Below, piece after piece: positions 11,180 through 22,362 of a DNA stretch of 64,000 bases (positions within the stretch are counted from its first letter, which is position 1; every line of letters starts with the position of its first letter). The notes beneath the pieces were generated by a model. The model made no database searches and was not told the origin of the DNA. It saw only the letters and a program-made list of their open reading frames with translations. The translations under genes were made by a program, and so were the position numbers. The DNA is taken from positions 1 through 64,000 of the forward strand of contig NZ_JACYTP010000016.1 in the NCBI RefSeq assembly GCF_014841115.1, given 5' to 3'. This DNA is from Photobacterium arenosum (GTDB lineage Bacteria; Pseudomonadota; Gammaproteobacteria; Enterobacterales; Vibrionaceae).

Positions 11180-12382
11180 ATGAAGCCTGAAACGACAACG
11201 TCTCACCGCCGTATTGTGGCGTTAATGGTCCTGCTGGTGCTGTTCAGCCCGCTGGCCATCGATATTTATCTGCCTGCTTTGCCTGCTATGGCTGACAGTT
11301 TTGCCGTCGACCCGACTCTGGTGCAGGATACCGTCACCTGGTTCATGTTCAGTTTAGGACTGGGACAGGTTTTTGCCGGGCCGCTGGCAGACCGTTTCGG
11401 CCGTCGCCCGATTGCGCTGATCGGTGTCACCGTGTACGCCTTCAGCTCGGCACTGGCTTATACCGCCCAGTCGCTGGATATCATGCTGCTCGCGCGTTTT
11501 CTGCAGGGCTTCGGCGCTTGCGCCACTTCAGTGGCAGCGTTTGCGGCAGCCCGTGACAGCTTTGGTCCTGAACGCAGTGGCCGGATGATCAGCTATCTGA
11601 ACGGGGCGATTTGTTTTATTCCGGCACTGGCACCTTTATTGGGTTCCTGGCTGACCCATGAGTTTGGCTGGCGCGCTAACTTCAGCTTTATGGCCGGGTT
11701 TGCGCTGGTGGCCGGTGGCCTGCTGAGTGTGTTTTTCCGTGAAACCCGTCCGGCGGAGACCTTTGTCAGCGGCGCGATGTTCAGTCCGTCACGGTACTTT
11801 TCTGTCCTGCGTGAGCCGGTTTTTGTCTTCCATGCCTCAATGTCTATGCTGGCAATGGCGGTAATTCTGGCTTATGTGACCTCTGCGCCTATGTGGCTGA
11901 TGGTGCATCTGGGCTTGGATATGGGACAGTTTACGGCCTGGTTTGGTGTCAATGCGGTGCTGAACATTATTGCCTGCATGGTAGCGCCGAAATGTATGGA
12001 TAAGATGGGTACCCGCCGCACCCTGATGTCGGGGCTGGCGATGCTGGTGATCTCTGGCGTGATGATGCTGGCACTGAAAGATATCTCAGCGGCATGGGCC
12101 TTTATGGTGCCCATCTTTATGAGCTCATTTGGTTTTGCCTTCGTGCTCGGTTCGGCGGCCGGTAAAGCGCTGGCACCATTCGGTGACAGAGCGGGTACCG
12201 CAGCGGCAATGCTGGGTCTGTTCCAGATGAGCGGTGCCGGCCTGATGGTCAGTCTGACCCAGCGGATGGAGCTGTCCCCGCCATTATTGCTGACCTTTCA
12301 GATGTTGCTGCTGCTACCCGGGCTGCTGATATTGTTATCACGTAAAGGCCGCCAGTGGCATCCGGCACCGGCGCAGGATTAA
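11180..12382 (+). CDS. Bcr/CflA-type multidrug efflux MFS transporter
   Basis: A 400-residue inner-membrane proton antiporter with about 12 predicted helices. The family marks are AIDIYLPALPAMA in helix 1, the MFS loop GPLADRFGRRPIALIG and ARFLQGFGACATSVAAFAAARD. Relatives export bicyclomycin, chloramphenicol or other drugs; the substrate here is unknown. AGGAAA precedes the ATG. It is divergent from a LysR gene that probably regulates it and is followed by a strong terminator. Confidence 0.92.
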   Translation: MKPETTTSHRRIVALMVLLVLFSPLAIDIYLPALPAMADSFAVDPTLVQDTVTWFMFSLGLGQVFAGPLADRFGRRPIALIGVTVYAFSSALAYTAQSLDIMLLARFLQGFGACATSVAAFAAARDSFGPERSGRMISYLNGAICFIPALAPLLGSWLTHEFGWRANFSFMAGFALVAGGLLSVFFRETRPAETFVSGAMFSPSRYFSVLREPVFVFHASMSMLAMAVILAYVTSAPMWLMVHLGLDMGQFTAWFGVNAVLNIIACMVAPKCMDKMGTRRTLMSGLAMLVISGVMMLALKDISAAWAFMVPIFMSSFGFAFVLGSAAGKALAPFGDRAGTAAAMLGLFQMSGAGLMVSLTQRMELSPPLLLTFQMLLLLPGLLILLSRKGRQWHPAPAQD

Positions 12383-12464
12383 CCGTATGCGTCAGATTTT
12401 TAGCTCATAACTAGACGCCTGAAAAAGGCGCTGGGTCTCGACAACCCTTTTGAACTCTCGCTTG

Positions 12465-12493
12465 GCCTGTCACTGCTGTGACAGGCTTTTTTT
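12465..12493 (+). terminator. Terminator after the Bcr/CflA gene
   Basis: A 9-bp perfect stem (12465-12473 with 12478-12486), TGCT loop and seven Ts. The T run is on the plus strand only. Confidence 0.92.
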
Positions 12494-12510
12494 CGTTTGC
12501 AGATAAGGGA

Positions 12511-13410
12511 TCAGCAGGAGGCGCTGGCGTCGTTGGCTTTGCCCCGCCATTGCTGGATCAGCAGGCCTATGATGATCATCACCAGCCCGACCAGGGTCGC
12601 CGGATGAATGGTTTCACCGATAATGGTTGCCAGCAGGATCAGCGAGATAAAAGGTGACAGGAAAATAAGATTGCTCAGTTTGGCGGTATTGCGAGTCAGC
12701 TTCATGGCATTGAGCCAGAGCACAAAGGTGATTCCCATTTCAAACAGGCCGACATAACTGACCGCCAGCCAGCCTTGCCACGGAATGGGCTGCCAGCCGC
12801 CCATGTACAAGCTCAAACCGATGGAGAAAGGCAGCGACAGCACGAAGCCCAGCAACACACTGACCACGGGATCGGCCTGGTTTTTGGTGTTGATAATCCA
12901 GAACAGCGCCCACAGCAGGGTGGACACCAGCGCCAGTGCCACACCCAGCGGGCTGTCGAACTGCAAGGCCATGATGTCGCCTTTGGTGGCAATCACCACC
13001 ACACCCAGGTAACCGCATAAGCAGGCCACCCAGTCCTGCGGGCGAATTTTCTGGCCGAGGAACAGGGCTGCCATCAGTGTCAGCGTGATGGCCCAACTGT
13101 AGTTAAGCGGCTGGGCCTGAGAGGCCGGCAGTAAATCATAGGCTTTAAACAGCACCAGATAATAGATACAGGGATTGATCCATCCGAGCATCAGGTAATA
13201 CAGCGGTCGGGTACGCAGGGTAGGTAACAGCTGATTCAGTTTGCCCTGATAACCGGCGATGGCGAGCAAGGCGATGGCTGATACCGAACTGGCCGCCGCC
13301 ACCATCTGGATCGGCGAAAAGTAATCGAGGGTGATCTTGAAGGCGGTGGCGACGGTCGACCATAAGAGCACGGCGGCGAGGCCGAACCCGATCGCTTTCT
13401 TTTCCTGCAT
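12511..13410 (-). CDS. EamA/DMT-family permease
   Basis: A 299-residue drug/metabolite transporter with about ten predicted helices in two EamA repeats. The start MQEKKAIGFGLAAVLLWSTVATAFKITLDYFSP (given in two parts: MQEKKAIGFGLAAVLLWS, then TVATAFKITLDYFSP) and the second-repeat GETIHP segment are typical. Family members export amino acids, metabolites or drugs; nothing in the context names the substrate. It converges on the Bcr/CflA gene and is divergent from rmuC. Confidence 0.9.
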   Translation of the reverse strand: MQEKKAIGFGLAAVLLWSTVATAFKITLDYFSPIQMVAAASSVSAIALLAIAGYQGKLNQLLPTLRTRPLYYLMLGWINPCIYYLVLFKAYDLLPASQAQPLNYSWAITLTLMAALFLGQKIRPQDWVACLCGYLGVVVIATKGDIMALQFDSPLGVALALVSTLLWALFWIINTKNQADPVVSVLLGFVLSLPFSIGLSLYMGGWQPIPWQGWLAVSYVGLFEMGITFVLWLNAMKLTRNTAKLSNLIFLSPFISLILLATIIGETIHPATLVGLVMIIIGLLIQQWRGKANDASASC

Positions 13411-13616
13411 ACTGCGGCTTCCTGCTGCTGGTGTCAGTGTGACTGGCAGGGTGAACCGCTGCCCGTCATAAAGGGGCCAGTTTATGCCATTTGCGCTTAC
13501 TCAGCCAGTCTGAAATTCGGTATCAGCGTGCCTTAATTGATGACAATATCTGGACATTTATCCAGTATCTTTTTAGCCTTATTGTATAAATACAAAAGCA
13601 TGCAGGAAACAGATCT

Positions 13617-15143
13617 ATGATGGGTGAATGGCTCAGTGATAACGGCCAGTGGCTGGCGGCAGCGATTGCCGGTGCGACGACCGCTGGCGGTGCCACGGCC
13701 CTGTGGTTTCAGGGACGTTTACGGCAGCAGGCGGCGATCTGGCAGCAGCAACTGGCAGCAGAAACCCGGCTGGCCCAGCAGCAGGAGCTGCAACTCCGTC
13801 ACGATCTGCAAGAGCAGCAACAGGAACTCGATAGCCTGGATGTCGAGCGTGATCGCCTCAGTAATGAACTGCGGCAGATGCACGCCCGGCTGGCGGCGGC
13901 GGTAGAAAAACTGCGTTACCTGGAAACGTTAAGGCAGGAAAACCTGAAACTGACTGAGCGTCTGGAGGCAACCCGCCAGGCGGAATCCGGCCTGGCTGCC
14001 GATTTGCGTGAGCTGCAAACCCGTTACCGTGAAGAGCAAAAGGCCGCGCAGGAAAAAATCACCCTGCTGGAAAATGCCGAGAACCGGCTTCAGCAGCAGT
14101 TTGAGAGTCTGGCCAACCGGCTGTTCGAACAAAAAAGCCGCAGCGTGGACGCGCAGAACAAGCTGAGTCTGGATGGCCTGCTCAGTCCGCTCAAGGAGCA
14201 ACTGGAAGGTTTTCGCAAGCAGATCAACGACAGTTTCAGCAATGAGGCCAGAGAGCGGCATACGCTGGTCCATGAAATCAACAGTCTGAAGCAGCTTAAT
14301 GAACAGATGGCTCGTGAGGCCGTCAATCTGACCCAAGCGCTGAAAGGTGATAACAAAGCGCAGGGTAACTGGGGCGAAGTGGTACTGGCGCGGGTGCTGA
14401 GTGAGTCCGGTCTGCGGGAAGGCCACGAATACCACACTCAGGTGAATCTGGAAGACAACAGCGGTAAGCGCTATCAGCCGGATGTGGTAGTACACCTGCC
14501 GCAGGATAAAGACGTAGTGGTCGACGCCAAAATGTCGCTGGTTGCCTATGAGCGTTATTTTCATGCCCCAAGCCAGGAGGAGCGCGACAAGGCCCTCAGC
14601 GACCATCTGGTCTCTCTGCGCAGCCATATCCGTGGTCTGAGCCGCAAAGATTACCATCAACTGGACGGCGTCCGCAGTCTGGATTATGTGCTGATGTTCA
14701 TACCGGTTGAGCCGGCGTTCCAGACCGCAGTAGAAGCTGACCCTACGCTTATCCGCGATGCCATGGACAGCAATATTATGCTGGTCAGTCCGACCACATT
14801 GCTGGTGGCTTTGCGCACCATCAATAACTTGTGGCGCAATGAAAGGCAAAATCAGAATGCCAAACAGATAGCGGAACGGGCCAGCAAGCTGTACGACAAG
14901 CTGAGGCTGTTTGTGGCCGACATGGACAATGTCGGCTCGGCGTTGGAGAAAGCCAGCCAGAGCTATCAGGGGGCAATGAACAAGCTGGCGACCGGACGGG
15001 GCAATATTATCCGTCAGGCTGAAAGCTTTAAGCAACTGGGCGTTGAAGTGAAACGGGATTTACCCCAGGCGCTGACCGAGCAGGCCCAGCGTGACAGTGA
15101 TACTGCCCACAGGCTGACCGAGACGGTGAATGACACACCTTAG
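13617..15143 (+). CDS. rmuC: DNA recombination protein RmuC
   Basis: A 508-residue protein with one N-terminal membrane helix, a long Gln/Glu-rich coiled coil (about residues 35-200) and the nuclease-like RmuC domain (GNWGEVVLARVLSESGL, YQPDVVVHLP, VVDAKMSLVAYERY). The D and D-A-K residues fit the restriction-endonuclease-like core. RmuC is implicated in limiting recombination between inverted repeats. AGGA lies 9 bases before the ATG; a second ATG follows directly. Its stop is 47 bases before ubiE, a neighbourhood conserved in enterics and vibrios. Confidence 0.95.
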   Translation: MMGEWLSDNGQWLAAAIAGATTAGGATALWFQGRLRQQAAIWQQQLAAETRLAQQQELQLRHDLQEQQQELDSLDVERDRLSNELRQMHARLAAAVEKLRYLETLRQENLKLTERLEATRQAESGLAADLRELQTRYREEQKAAQEKITLLENAENRLQQQFESLANRLFEQKSRSVDAQNKLSLDGLLSPLKEQLEGFRKQINDSFSNEARERHTLVHEINSLKQLNEQMAREAVNLTQALKGDNKAQGNWGEVVLARVLSESGLREGHEYHTQVNLEDNSGKRYQPDVVVHLPQDKDVVVDAKMSLVAYERYFHAPSQEERDKALSDHLVSLRSHIRGLSRKDYHQLDGVRSLDYVLMFIPVEPAFQTAVEADPTLIRDAMDSNIMLVSPTTLLVALRTINNLWRNERQNQNAKQIAERASKLYDKLRLFVADMDNVGSALEKASQSYQGAMNKLATGRGNIIRQAESFKQLGVEVKRDLPQALTEQAQRDSDTAHRLTETVNDTP

Positions 15144-15190
15144 CGCTTCAAGTAAACTACGGCAATTAGATGAGAATTGATGGAACGAGC

Positions 15191-15943
15191 ATGACTGAAC
15201 CCACAAATACCACTGATTTTGGCTACCGCGAGGTCGCTAAAGATGAGAAAGCACAGCTGGTCGCGGAAGTGTTTCACTCGGTTGCGGACAAATACGATCT
15301 GATGAACGACCTGATGTCTATGGGTATCCATCGTATCTGGAAGCGTTTCACTGTGGACTGCAGCGGCGTACGCCGGGGTCAGCGGGTGCTGGATCTGGGT
15401 GGCGGTACTGGCGATTTGACGGCCAAGTTTTCGCGTATGGTCGGTGAAGACGGTCAGGTCGTGCTGGCTGACATCAATAACTCTATGCTCAAAGTGGGCC
15501 GCAGCAAGCTGCGCGATCGCGGTATCGTCGGTAACGTGGCCTATGTGCAGGCCAATGCCGAAGAGCTGCCGTTCCCGGATAACTACTTTGACTGCATTAC
15601 CATCAGTTTCTGTCTGCGCAACGTCACCGACAAAGACAAAGCACTGCGTTCGATGTTTCGCGTGCTCAAGCCAGGCGGTCGCCTGCTGGTGCTGGAATTC
15701 TCCAAGCCAGTGATAGAGCCGCTGTCAAAAGTTTATGACGCCTATTCGTTCTATGTTTTGCCTCGAGTAGGAGAAATGGTAGTGGGTGATGCTGACAGCT
15801 ACCGCTATCTGGCCGAATCTATCCGCATGCACCCGGATCAGGCCACACTGGAAACTATGATGCAGGAAGCCGGTTTCGAGCAAACCCGCTTCCATAACCT
15901 GACGGGCGGCATTGTTGCCCTGCACCGTGGTTATAAATTCTGA
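15191..15943 (+). CDS. ubiE: Ubiquinone/menaquinone C-methyltransferase UbiE
   Basis: A 250-residue class I SAM methyltransferase (E. coli UbiE has 251). Motif I is [10 protein letters not shown] and the post-motifs [16 protein letters not shown] and FCLRNVTDK are characteristic. It C-methylates the demethylated quinone precursors for both respiratory quinones. The ATG at 15191 starts [15 protein letters not shown] like orthologues; the frame also has an ATG at 15170 with seven extra residues. First of ubiE-ubiJ-ubiB, 7 bases before ubiJ. Confidence 0.97.
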   Translation: MTEPTNTTDFGYREVAKDEKAQLVAEVFHSVADKYDLMNDLMSMGIHRIWKRFTVDCSGVRRGQRVLDLGGGTGDLTAKFSRMVGEDGQVVLADINNSMLKVGRSKLRDRGIVGNVAYVQANAEELPFPDNYFDCITISFCLRNVTDKDKALRSMFRVLKPGGRLLVLEFSKPVIEPLSKVYDAYSFYVLPRVGEMVVGDADSYRYLAESIRMHPDQATLETMMQEAGFEQTRFHNLTGGIVALHRGYKF

Positions 15944-15950
15944 GGTCCGG

Positions 15951-16577
15951 ATGCCAGTTGATGCTTTAGTCACCGCAGTGGTGGAAACCGCCCTGAATGC
16001 TTTGCTGAAAGATGAAGAGGCCAGTCAGCGTCGTCTGGCGCGTCTGCGTGGCAAAGTGATCAGCGTGCAGATAAATGATTTCGGCAAGCAGCTGTTCTTT
16101 GTGTTCAGTCAGCAAATAGATGTGCTGGCCGCCTATGAAGGCGAGGCGGACTGCCGCCTGGCCCTGAGTCTGGCCGCGCTGCCTGAACTGCGTGAGCAGG
16201 CCAATCTCACCCAGCTGATTAAAGCCGATAAACTGGCACTGGAAGGGGATATTCAGCTTGCCCAGCAGTTTTCCGCACTGCTCAGTGGCCTGAAGCCGGA
16301 TGTGGCGGAACGTTTATCTCGTTACAGCGGGGATGTGGTTGCCCATACAGTCGTGAGCGGTGCCCGGCACAAGCTGGCGGGACTGCAGCACCTGCTGGGT
16401 GAGCGCCGCCGCGATCTGGGCGAAATCGTCACTGAAGAATGGCGGCTGGCGCCGCCGGCGCTGGAAATTGTCCATTTTGCCGACCAGGTCGACGAAGCCG
16501 CCTCACAACTGGCCCGTCTTGAAGCCCGGATTCACAAGCTGGCTGAACAGCTGGCGCAACCCACTAGCCCGTCCTGA
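15951..16577 (+). CDS. ubiJ: Ubiquinone biosynthesis accessory factor UbiJ
   Basis: A 208-residue SCP2-fold protein that helps form the soluble lipid-handling complex for late ubiquinone synthesis. It has the SCP2 core (VISVQINDFGKQLFFVF, ADCRLALSL, GDIQLAQQFSALLSGL) and an alpha-helical C-terminus. The ATG at 15951 follows GAGGTCCGG and lies 7 bases after ubiE; an earlier in-frame ATG at 15912 would overlap the ubiE end. Six bases separate it from ubiB. Confidence 0.94.
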   Translation: MPVDALVTAVVETALNALLKDEEASQRRLARLRGKVISVQINDFGKQLFFVFSQQIDVLAAYEGEADCRLALSLAALPELREQANLTQLIKADKLALEGDIQLAQQFSALLSGLKPDVAERLSRYSGDVVAHTVVSGARHKLAGLQHLLGERRRDLGEIVTEEWRLAPPALEIVHFADQVDEAASQLARLEARIHKLAEQLAQPTSPS

Positions 16578-16583
16578 TAGCCC

Positions 16584-18221
16584 ATGAGCCGTTTTTCCGA
16601 AATTAAGCGCCTATACCAGATTACTGCCGTCCAGCTGCGATACGGGCTGGACGATTTATTGCCGGACGATCCGCGTACCCGGCTGCCGAAACTGATGCGA
16701 AAAAGCCTGTTCTGGATCCGTAACCAGCATCCGGACAAACCTTTGGGTGAGCGTTTGCGGCTGGCGTTACAAACGCTGGGGCCGGTGTGGGTGAAGTTCG
16801 GTCAGATGATGTCGACCCGACGTGACCTGTTTCCGCCGCACATTGCTGATCAGCTGGCGTTGCTGCAAGACAGGGTAGCCCCTTTTGACGGCGCCCTGGC
16901 CCGAAAGCAGATTGAAAAATCGTTAGGCGGGCCGCTGGATACCTGGTTTGCCGATTTCGACCAGACGCCGCTGGCCTCGGCATCCATTGCTCAGGTCCAC
17001 ACTGCTACACTGAAAGAGAGCGGCCGGGAAGTGGTGCTCAAGGTGATCCGCCCGGACATCCTGCCTGTGATTCAGGCCGACATCAAACTCATGTACCGCA
17101 TGGCCCGTTTGCTGTCTCGCTTTATGCCCGAGGCGCGTCGCCTGCGACCGGTGGAAGTGATCCGGGAATATGAAAAAACCTTGCTCGATGAGTTGGATCT
17201 GATGCGTGAAGCGGCTAATGCCATTCAGCTAAGACGCAACTTCGAGGGCAGCGACTCACTCTATGTGCCTGAAGTATTTACCGATTATTCGCACAGTAAT
17301 CTTCTTGTCATGGAACGCATCTATGGTATCCAGGTGTCTGATGTCGAGGCACTGAAAGCCAACGGCACAGACATGAAGCTGCTGTCGGAAAAAGCCGTGA
17401 ATGTGTTCTTCACTCAGGTCTTTCGTGACAGTTTCTTTCATGCGGATATGCATCCGGGCAACATTTTTGTGTCGCACAAGAATCCGGTTGATCCACAGTG
17501 GATTGCGCTGGATTTTGGTATCGTGGGTACTTTGAATCGTGAAGATAAGCGCTATCTGGCGGAAAACCTGCTGGCGTTTTTTAACCGGGATTACCGCAAA
17601 GTGGCTGAGCTGCACGTGGATTCAGGCTGGGTGCCGTCCGATACCAATGTCGACGAATTTGAATTTGCGATTCGTACCGTGTGTGAGCCAATTTTCGAGA
17701 AACCGCTGGCAGATATCTCCTTTGGCCACGTGCTGCTGAACCTGTTCAATACGGCACGACGCTTTAATATGGAAGTTCAGCCTCAGCTGGTGCTGCTGCA
17801 AAAAACCTTGCTGTATGTTGAAGGGTTAGGAAGGCAGTTGTATCCGCAGCTGGATCTCTGGGATACCGCCAAGCCGTTTCTGGAAGACTGGATGTCGCGT
17901 CAGGTCGGGCCGCAGGCCATTATTGGTGCGGTACGGGACAAGGCGCCTTTCTGGGCCGAGAAATTACCTGAATTGCCGGAACTTCTTTATGACAGTTTGC
18001 GCCAGGGCAAGGTGATGAATCAGCGGATTGATAAACTGTACGACAATTTCATGACTAGCCGTCGTCAGCAAGCCCAGGCCAGGTTCTGTTTTGGGGTTGG
18101 GGCGACGCTGATTATATGCTCTGCCATACTTTTTAGTAATCAGGTGGATGTTTATCCGGTCGTATCGGCCACAGCTGGTGCGATGTGCTGGCTGTTTGGT
18201 TGGCGGGCTTACACAAAATAA
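16584..18221 (+). CDS. ubiB: Ubiquinone biosynthesis kinase-like protein UbiB
   Basis: A 545-residue ADCK/ABC1 atypical kinase-like ATPase needed for ubiquinone synthesis. The family KxGQ region is [15 protein letters not shown], followed by the A-rich loop SASIAQVH, the HADMHPGN catalytic loop and the DFG equivalent LDFGIVG. Two C-terminal hydrophobic helices (residues about 500-540) anchor it in the membrane. Third gene of ubiEJB, followed 56 bases later by tatA. Confidence 0.96.
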   Translation: MSRFSEIKRLYQITAVQLRYGLDDLLPDDPRTRLPKLMRKSLFWIRNQHPDKPLGERLRLALQTLGPVWVKFGQMMSTRRDLFPPHIADQLALLQDRVAPFDGALARKQIEKSLGGPLDTWFADFDQTPLASASIAQVHTATLKESGREVVLKVIRPDILPVIQADIKLMYRMARLLSRFMPEARRLRPVEVIREYEKTLLDELDLMREAANAIQLRRNFEGSDSLYVPEVFTDYSHSNLLVMERIYGIQVSDVEALKANGTDMKLLSEKAVNVFFTQVFRDSFFHADMHPGNIFVSHKNPVDPQWIALDFGIVGTLNREDKRYLAENLLAFFNRDYRKVAELHVDSGWVPSDTNVDEFEFAIRTVCEPIFEKPLADISFGHVLLNLFNTARRFNMEVQPQLVLLQKTLLYVEGLGRQLYPQLDLWDTAKPFLEDWMSRQVGPQAIIGAVRDKAPFWAEKLPELPELLYDSLRQGKVMNQRIDKLYDNFMTSRRQQAQARFCFGVGATLIICSAILFSNQVDVYPVVSATAGAMCWLFGWRAYTK

Positions 18222-18277
18222 CGGCTGTGCTGCTGTGTGGCACCGCGTTTTATGAATCTTATTGAGGAAAGGTAAAC

Positions 18278-18523
18278 ATGGGTGGAATCAGTATCTGGCA
18301 ACTCTTAATCGTTGCCCTGATCATCGTCTTATTATTCGGGACCAAAAAGTTACGCTCAATGGGCGGTGACTTAGGGTCGGCGGTCAAAGGTTTTAAAAAA
18401 GCCCTGAGTGACGACGACGAAGCGAAAAATAAGGCCGATGCCGATTTTGAGCAAAAGTCGCTGGCGGATAAAAAAGAGGCCGCTGAGCCACAGAAAAACC
18501 CAAAAGATAAAGAGCAGGTTTAA
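18278..18523 (+). CDS. tatA: Tat translocase subunit TatA
   Basis: An 81-residue protein with one N-terminal membrane helix ([18 protein letters not shown]), the hinge FGTKKL, an amphipathic helix ([15 protein letters not shown]) and a charged tail. TatA polymerises to form the pore for folded proteins. GAGGAAAGG precedes the ATG. It opens tatABC, with tatB 3 bases later. Confidence 0.97.
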   Translation: MGGISIWQLLIVALIIVLLFGTKKLRSMGGDLGSAVKGFKKALSDDDEAKNKADADFEQKSLADKKEAAEPQKNPKDKEQV

Positions 18524-18526
18524 CGC

Positions 18527-18940
18527 GTGTTTGATATCGGGTTCTGGGAGCTGATATTAATTGCCATAGTCGGTCTGGTCGTTCTTGGACCGGAGCGGCT
18601 GCCTGTGGCGATACGTTCAGTCTCTCAGTGGGTCAATGCGGCCAGAAACATGGCCAGTGCGGTGAAGACTGAGCTGTCTCAGGAACTGAAAATTCACGAA
18701 CTGCAGCAGGACTTGAAAAAGGCCGAGCAGGCGGGCATGAAAGATCTGTCTCCTGAGCTGCAAAAGTCAGTCGACGAGCTGAAAGAGGCCGCGGCATCGG
18801 TGCAACGCCCTTACGCTAAGGCGGACTCTGAGCCTCAGATCACGCCTGAAAGTGCGGCGGCAGATGACCGTCCGCCGGCGGATTATCATCAGGATGACCC
18901 GGTGCAGCCGCATCCAACTTCATCGCAAAAACAGGATTAA
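18527..18940 (+). CDS. tatB: Tat translocase subunit TatB
   Basis: A 137-residue subunit that binds TatC and the twin-arginine signal peptide. It has the TatB opening [26 protein letters not shown], read here as a helix from residue 6 to 20 followed by GPERLP, then an amphipathic helix and a Pro/Asp-rich tail. The start is GTG at 18527, three bases after the tatA stop. It lies 9 bases before tatC. Confidence 0.96.
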   Translation: MFDIGFWELILIAIVGLVVLGPERLPVAIRSVSQWVNAARNMASAVKTELSQELKIHELQQDLKKAEQAGMKDLSPELQKSVDELKEAAASVQRPYAKADSEPQITPESAAADDRPPADYHQDDPVQPHPTSSQKQD

Positions 18941-18949
18941 TTACGCCTC

Positions 18950-19699
18950 ATGTCGAGTGTGGAAGACACCCAGCCCTTGTTCAGTCATCTACTGGAACTG
19001 CGTAACCGGCTGCTCCGTTCTATCCTGAGTGTCCTGGTGGTGTTTCTCTGCCTGGTGTGGTTTGCCAATGACATTTACAGTCTGCTGGCGGCCCCGCTGG
19101 TGGAGAGACTGCCGGAAGGCACCAGCATGATTGCCACTGATGTGGCCTCTCCTTTCTTTACGCCGATCAAGCTGACGCTGGTTGCCTCTGTGTTTCTGGC
19201 CGTGCCTCTGATCCTGTATCAAATCTGGGCGTTTGTTGCGCCGGGTTTATACAAGCACGAGCGCCGGCTGGTAATGCCGCTGCTGTTTTCCAGCTCTCTG
19301 CTGTTCTATTGCGGTGTGGCCTTTGCGTATTTTGTGGTGTTCCCGCTGGTGTTCGGCTTTTTTACCAGCATAGCCCCGGAAGGGGTGCAGGTGGCGACCG
19401 ATATCGCCAGTTACCTGGACTTTGTCCTGGCGCTGTTCCTGGCGTTTGGTATCGCCTTTGAAATTCCGGTGGCGATTATTCTGCTGTGCTGGACCGGCGC
19501 GACCGATCCGCAGAGCCTGCGCCAGAAGCGGCCCTATATCATAGTGGCGGCGTTTGTTGTGGGTATGCTGCTGACCCCGCCGGACATTATTTCCCAGACC
19601 TTGCTGGCGATTCCTATGTGCCTGCTGTTTGAGGTCGGCTTGTTCTTCTCGCGTTTCTATATTCGCGCCAATGAGCAGGCGCCGTCCGAAGAAGACTGA
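18950..19699 (+). CDS. tatC: Tat translocase subunit TatC
   Basis: A 249-residue, six-helix membrane protein that recognises twin-arginine signals. Motifs are [12 protein letters not shown] at the N-terminus, [18 protein letters not shown] and the periplasmic F-x-P stretch [14 protein letters not shown]. Third gene of tatABC; a terminator follows before tatD. Confidence 0.97.
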   Translation: MSSVEDTQPLFSHLLELRNRLLRSILSVLVVFLCLVWFANDIYSLLAAPLVERLPEGTSMIATDVASPFFTPIKLTLVASVFLAVPLILYQIWAFVAPGLYKHERRLVMPLLFSSSLLFYCGVAFAYFVVFPLVFGFFTSIAPEGVQVATDIASYLDFVLALFLAFGIAFEIPVAIILLCWTGATDPQSLRQKRPYIIVAAFVVGMLLTPPDIISQTLLAIPMCLLFEVGLFFSRFYIRANEQAPSEED

Positions 19700-19724
19700 G
19701 CCTCTTTTTGCTGACTGATTGCTG

Positions 19725-19753
19725 AAAAACAGCCGCCCGGTGCGGCTGTTTTT
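19725..19753 (+). terminator. Terminator between tatC and tatD
   Basis: A 9-bp stem (19728-19736 with 19742-19750) with flanking As and Ts. It is probably an attenuating or operon-end terminator before tatD. Confidence 0.88.
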
Positions 19754-19823
19754 GTTTCCGCGGTTTTTCTTTGTCACCACCCGGTGTGTAGAATGGGGTT
19801 CTTTTTCTGCGGATAGCACAGTG

Positions 19824-20612
19824 ATGATAGATATTGGCGTCAACCTGACCAACAGCCGTTTTGATAAAGACAGGGAAGCTGTCATCGCCCGTTCGCAGCA
19901 GGCTGGTGTTACCGCCCTGATCCTGACCGGCACCAGTGAAGATGAGAGCCGGCAGGCGCTGGCGATGGCGCATCAGTGGCCGGGCTACTGCTTCAGTACC
20001 GCTGGTGTGCACCCGCACGATGCCAAATCGGTGTCGGACTTCTCTCTGCCTGCGATTCGCGAACTGGCGGCCGATCCGGCTGTGGTCGCGCTTGGCGAAT
20101 GCGGTCTGGATTTCAACCGTGATTTTTCGCCCCGCCCACAGCAGGAAGCTGTTTTTGAGGCGCATTTGGCGCTGGCGGCTGAGCTGAAAAAGCCGGTGTT
20201 CATGCATTGCCGGGATGCTCATGAGCGCTTTCTGGCGATACTCAAACCCTGGCGCGATAAACTGCCGGCGGCGGTGCTGCATTGCTTTACCGGCAGTGAG
20301 CAGGAGCTGAAAGATTGCCTGGCGCTGGATCTGCACATTGGTATCACCGGCTGGATCTGCGACGAGCGCCGGGGCACCGAGTTGCGCAATATCGTGCGGC
20401 ATATTCCGGGCAACCGGCTGATGATAGAAACGGACTGTCCTTATCTGCTGCCGCGCGATCTGCGGCCCAAGCCCAAGTCCAGCCGCAATGAACCGGCGTA
20501 TTTACCCCATATCGCACAAGCGGTGGCAGCGTGCCGGCAACAGTCGCCCGAGGAGTGCATGGCGGCGGCTTTTTCAACAACCCGGGCATTTTTTCAGATC
20601 GAGCCAGCGTAA
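19824..20612 (+). CDS. tatD: TatD-family DNA exonuclease/hydrolase
   Basis: A 262-residue metal-dependent hydrolase (E. coli TatD has 260). The metal-binding and catalytic motifs [34 protein letters not shown] and ETDCPYL are all present. Characterised relatives are Mg-dependent 3'-5' exonucleases, and Tat export does not need TatD. The start is the ATG at 19824, with a GTG directly before it; the frame is open back to 19719, inside the terminator. Confidence 0.94.
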   Translation: MIDIGVNLTNSRFDKDREAVIARSQQAGVTALILTGTSEDESRQALAMAHQWPGYCFSTAGVHPHDAKSVSDFSLPAIRELAADPAVVALGECGLDFNRDFSPRPQQEAVFEAHLALAAELKKPVFMHCRDAHERFLAILKPWRDKLPAAVLHCFTGSEQELKDCLALDLHIGITGWICDERRGTELRNIVRHIPGNRLMIETDCPYLLPRDLRPKPKSSRNEPAYLPHIAQAVAACRQQSPEECMAAAFSTTRAFFQIEPA

Positions 20613-20689
20613 ACCTTTGTTCGATGATAATATGAAGCGCAACTGTGATTGACTGCGGTACGCGTTGCCGCATAACCAACAAGGAGTGA

Positions 20690-21739
<1,050 letters not shown>

Positions 21740-21748
21740 ACGCCTCAG

Positions 21749-21775
21749 AAAAGCGAGCCCGGCTCGCTTTTTTCT
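21749..21775. terminator. Terminator after hemB
   Basis: AGCGAGCC/GGCTCGCT stem around position 21760 with flanking A and T runs. It lies between the convergent hemB and asnC-type genes and can serve both. Confidence 0.88.
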
Positions 21776-21785
21776 TGCCTGATGA

Positions 21786-22247
21786 TCAGGGCTTAACGTT
21801 GCGATTGATCGGGTTTTGCAGCGAGATCAGGGTTTCTGTCGATTGCACTTCATCAATGGCCTGGAGCTTGTCAATGAGCACATACTGCAGCTCTTCAATC
21901 GAGCGGCACATCAGCTTGACGAATATATTGTAGGCCCCTGTGGTGTAGTAGGCTTCCACCACTTCGTCGAGTTCATTGAGTTTTGCCAGAGCGGAATGAT
22001 AATCTCTGGCCGCATTCAGATTGATACCAATAAAGCAGCAGACGTCATATCCCAGAAGCTTAGGGTTGATAATCACTTCAGTTCCAGTAATGATGTTGGC
22101 GGCGCGCATTTTTTCGACACGGACATGGACGGTGGCCGGGCTGACATTGAAGCGCTTGGCCATTTCGGCATACGGGATCCGGGCATCGTGCATCAGGGCA
22201 TTCAGAATATCTCGGTCTAAATCATCAAGACGAGGTAGCGGGGTCAT
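21786..22247 (-). CDS. asnC: Lrp/AsnC-family regulator, AsnC type
   Basis: A 153-residue regulator with an N-terminal helix-turn-helix (LDRDILNALMHDARIPYAEM, then VSPATVHVRVEKM) and a RAM ligand-binding domain. The sequence pattern (GYDVCCFIGINLNAARDYHSAL) fits AsnC, which in E. coli responds to asparagine and controls asnA. No asnA is next to it here; the divergent neighbour is a GGDEF/EAL protein. Assignment to AsnC rather than another Lrp paralogue is likely but not certain. Confidence 0.82.
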   Translation of the reverse strand: MTPLPRLDDLDRDILNALMHDARIPYAEMAKRFNVSPATVHVRVEKMRAANIITGTEVIINPKLLGYDVCCFIGINLNAARDYHSALAKLNELDEVVEAYYTTGAYNIFVKLMCRSIEELQYVLIDKLQAIDEVQSTETLISLQNPINRNVKP

Positions 22248-22362
22248 GGCATCTTTCCGTGGTAGTTCGCAACTACTGCATCATATACTGGCTCGACTCA
22301 TGACGCACGGATTAGGATCGGATCACAATCACGGCATAAATAAAGGATATCACTGTCTCTTC

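Noticed and set aside
13929-15035. Long minus-strand frame opposite rmuC (368 codons)
   Set aside because: Mirror frame of a well-supported gene; Gln/His-rich composition comes from codon bias.
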